NCBI GenBank assembly: GCA_026874595.1
Contig: CM049316.1
Span: 24,947,839 to 25,011,838, forward strand
DNA length: 64,000 nucleotides
DNA from: Sipunculus nudus
Taxonomy: Eukaryota > Annelida > Sipuncula > Golfingiida > Sipunculidae
Direction of reading: 5' to 3'
This document shows, in pieces, positions 61,428 to 64,000 of this stretch. The position numbers were made by a program, and so were the translations under genes. Within the stretch, counting starts at the first letter, position 1, and each line of letters begins with the position of its first letter. The notes under the pieces are model-generated. The model was not told the origin of the DNA, did no database searches, and worked only from the letters and a program-made list of their open reading frames with translations.

Positions 61428-64000
61428 TATTATTATTATTATTATAATTATAATAATTATAATAATTATAATAATGTAATGGTGATGATGATGATGATGA
61501 TAAAAATAATGATTATTATAATAATTATCACCATCATCACCATGCATCATCATAGGCGAATCCTTAGCTTCGAAATTTTATCATTTATTCATTTTATAAT
61601 GTTTGCATACCTCACACGTCCATTCAGTTAAATTATAGTGCATCTAAATTTCACCAAGCATGGATGTTACCATGGTTTTTCATAATTTTTCCCCTTAACC
61701 TTTGTTCCTTAGGTTGCATAACCACATATTTTTTCAGAATTGAAGTATTGATAAATACTTTACTTTATGTAACTATCTACAACCATATGTATTTAAAGTA
61801 CATTAAGCTAATGCACTTCAGACAGAAATAAGGCATAGGATATCGTCAATGTACTTGCATACTCAAGATAATTCACAGTGATCTATGTCGTGAAAATTTT
61901 GCCATTTCATTTGTATGTAGTGTGGACAGTTACAGATATTTCGGCAAGACAAAATTCCTACTTTAAAGGGCGTGTATTATATCTAGCTACCCCACTTGTA
62001 AAAAAAAACTGGAGGAAGCTCTGTCCATCAATTCATTATTAAATATCAGCTTGATGCAAATAAGGAACGTTCTTTATTGTTGGCCTGAAATTTTCAGTCA
62101 ATTTACAAAATGTCCTATTCATTTAAGCAATTGATAAAATTACTGAAAAATTCAGATAGATTCGAAAGTTTGGATCAACCCTAGGGAGATAGACTTACCA
62201 GTCAAATGGCAAAAATCGAAGTAAAAATATGAAATAAATAATTTCTCCTGGTGGAAGGATAATAAGTCTCATTCTTTATAATATATCGATTATATCAAAT
62301 GTTACCACTTTTATTCAGCAGCGTAATCTGTAAAGGTCAAATTAAGGTGGCAGGGACCTTTGGGTCATTGTATCCTACAGCTAATATGGTTCCTAATTCT
62401 CTGAGACGTGATGAACAGTGTTCTATCCGGCTTTACACATATAGATAAGACAAAGCTGGCTCGGAGCTCAGACAGTTTGTAATCGGACTTGACGATTGTG
62501 GGAAGATATCGTTTTATCTGTATCCCTCGGTAGAGTCTAATCTACGTATCAGCCTCCTCGCTGTCTCGGAGCAATCCCATAATTCCTTGCCGTTGCTCTT
62601 ATGCTCTATAATACATCCTTGACGTGAGCGTCTCTGTTTTGTAGCAGATGCACGTAATACTCCACTGATCTACTTAATATAGTGGGTGTTCAAGGTCCGG
62701 ATAGGGATTTTAAAAGGGAGGGGGCGCATATGGCTAATCTGAGGGGGAAGGGTATATGAGGGGGTAATGTAGAAACTTGAAGATTATTTAGGCTCTAATT
62801 ATGCAATTTAAGTTACAGTTGATAATTGAGAGACTTAAAATCTCCTTCGTTATTCAACATGTATTAAGCGTATTAGAAAAAAAAAAAAAAAAAAACAGGA
62901 GGTAGAAACAAGCGCCCTCTGTAGCCCTCCCTAACTCCTTCCCTATCACTCTGAAAAAAGAGAAGGAAACTCTTGTGCATATTTCATAGCTGCTGCGTAA
63001 CACAGACCCATTTATCACAGTTAGAAATATGGCTTGTAAGTCTTCATGTTACAGTGTCTGAAAATAAGTTCAGTAACAATCTTCCGTTGGACACTCTCAC
63101 ACTATTAGTTAAATAGTTGTATATGTGCGAAAATGTGAAGATATTAAGCCAAACTTTGAAATAACAAATAAACTCCCCTGGTTGCTGTTGTAGTGCACCA
63201 AGAACGGAACTGACATTGCCGAATTTACATATAGGCCGAGTTGGCCTAGGAATCTTATTTGGGGGGACGAGATCGGCCTCCTGTCAAAGATGTACCGATA
63301 ATTATATATTTTTATTTGAATTGATAAAAATTGGTTACGTATCTGAACAAAAATAATATGTAAGCACAAATCCTCACCCCTCATTTTACAATATTGGTAC
63401 TATGCCATGGTAGAGGCGAAAGTGTAGAACTATTTTCCACTTAAACTCCACCTATAGCGCAAGCGTATTGCGCACATACACGGCGTATATTTCTCTATCA
63501 GTTTACGTGTATAGGAAATCCTAATACTGCTTTTAGAACGTTTATTTCTGATTTTATAATTCTGCTTATAATACACAGGGAAGAATTGGTATTTTCTTAT
63601 TATTTAAACAATGATGGACTTATAATTCACAAACAAGTTCACACTATGTTAGTTGGCAAATGAAATAGAAAACATTGAAAAGGAAATCGTAGGTCGTTAT
63701 TATGTCATAAAATATAAAAAAAAATACTTTTGTTGTAAACAGACTAGTGTTTGTTTCATAAATTCCTGGTGTTTCTAGTTAATGGGGTAAATAGGGAAAT
63801 GATTTTACACGCTCAACAGGTTTTCTCAATTTCCGTTCTCGGAGTAAGAGTTGAGTTTTTCCCAAGCCGGGGCAGATTTACGACAGTGTTTACGACATGT
63901 TACATCGTTTTATTTACCGGGGGCCGCCATGCTGTCCGCCTGACCTTCATGAAGACATCGGATGACCAGTAATGTATGACTTCAAGCACGCTCCAAGGAC
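60316..64000. other. Gene-free region to the end of the window
   Basis: AT-rich, with the compound trinucleotide array at 61.4 kb and a poly-A run at 62877-62895. No exon is recognised. The last 200 bases are G+C-richer but cut by the window edge. Confidence 0.55.
61371..61555. repeat. Compound (TTA/AAT)n and (ATG)n microsatellite
   Basis: AAT units invert to ATT, giving a self-complementary array, then (GAT)n and CATCAT units. The poly-Ile/His frame here is an artefact. Confidence 0.93.

Noticed and set aside
61305-61553. Poly-Ile/His frame
   Set aside because: Produced by AAT and ATG trinucleotide arrays.

Overview
The window looks like nuclear DNA from an animal with a large, AT-rich, repeat-laden genome. 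Evidence is one spliced gene with canonical GT-AG introns, long gene-free stretches, very abundant (TA)n, (GA)n and trinucleotide arrays, and several families of short non-autonomous mobile elements. The look of the dispersed repeats suggests a mollusc or another lophotrochozoan, but no marker gene settles this.

The only gene I can support is on the minus strand at 45261-40649. It encodes a 12-helix major-facilitator protein of the monocarboxylate transporter (SLC16/MCT) family. Five coding exons, all joined by phase-1 introns, give 476 residues. The transporter carries the two MCT family signature regions, but the residues aligned with the catalytic Lys and Asp of MCT1 are not conserved, so its substrate is open. 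A four-codon upstream ORF overlaps its start codon, and a polyadenylation signal lies about 165 nt after the stop.

Layout: 1-22.6 kb is gene-free, with microsatellites, a miniature LTR retrotransposon (11.9-12.3 kb), a roughly 280-bp tandem array ending in a hairpin (17.0-18.1 kb), a SINE-like copy (19.7 kb) and a roughly 585-bp dispersed repeat (21.0-21.6 kb). At 22.63-25.08 kb lies an almost perfect 35-bp satellite of about 70 copies. From 25 to 38 kb there is gene-free DNA with a TIR element (26.9 kb), a degenerate tandem array carrying paired AGGTCA half-sites (35.8-36.5 kb) and many TA tracts. At 38.7-39.9 kb are element ends starting CAGTGAAAC. The transporter occupies 40.6-45.3 kb, with a TIR element in intron 4 and a SINE-like copy in intron 2. 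Just upstream of it (45.4-45.7 kb) a hAT-type MITE and a solo LTR sit side by side in TA repeats. From 46 to 64 kb no gene is seen; this part holds a minisatellite-bearing TIR element (53.8-54.4 kb), second copies of three dispersed families, and a perfect 87-bp inverted repeat with one arm split by an insertion (58.6-58.9 kb).

The most notable non-genic observation is the 407-bp TRIM-like element, with two LTRs, a tRNA-Pro-type primer binding site and a polypurine tract, plus a solo LTR of the same family 33 kb away. Both insertions lie in (AT)n. Most short open frames in the window are chance frames in low-complexity or repeat DNA and are not annotated.
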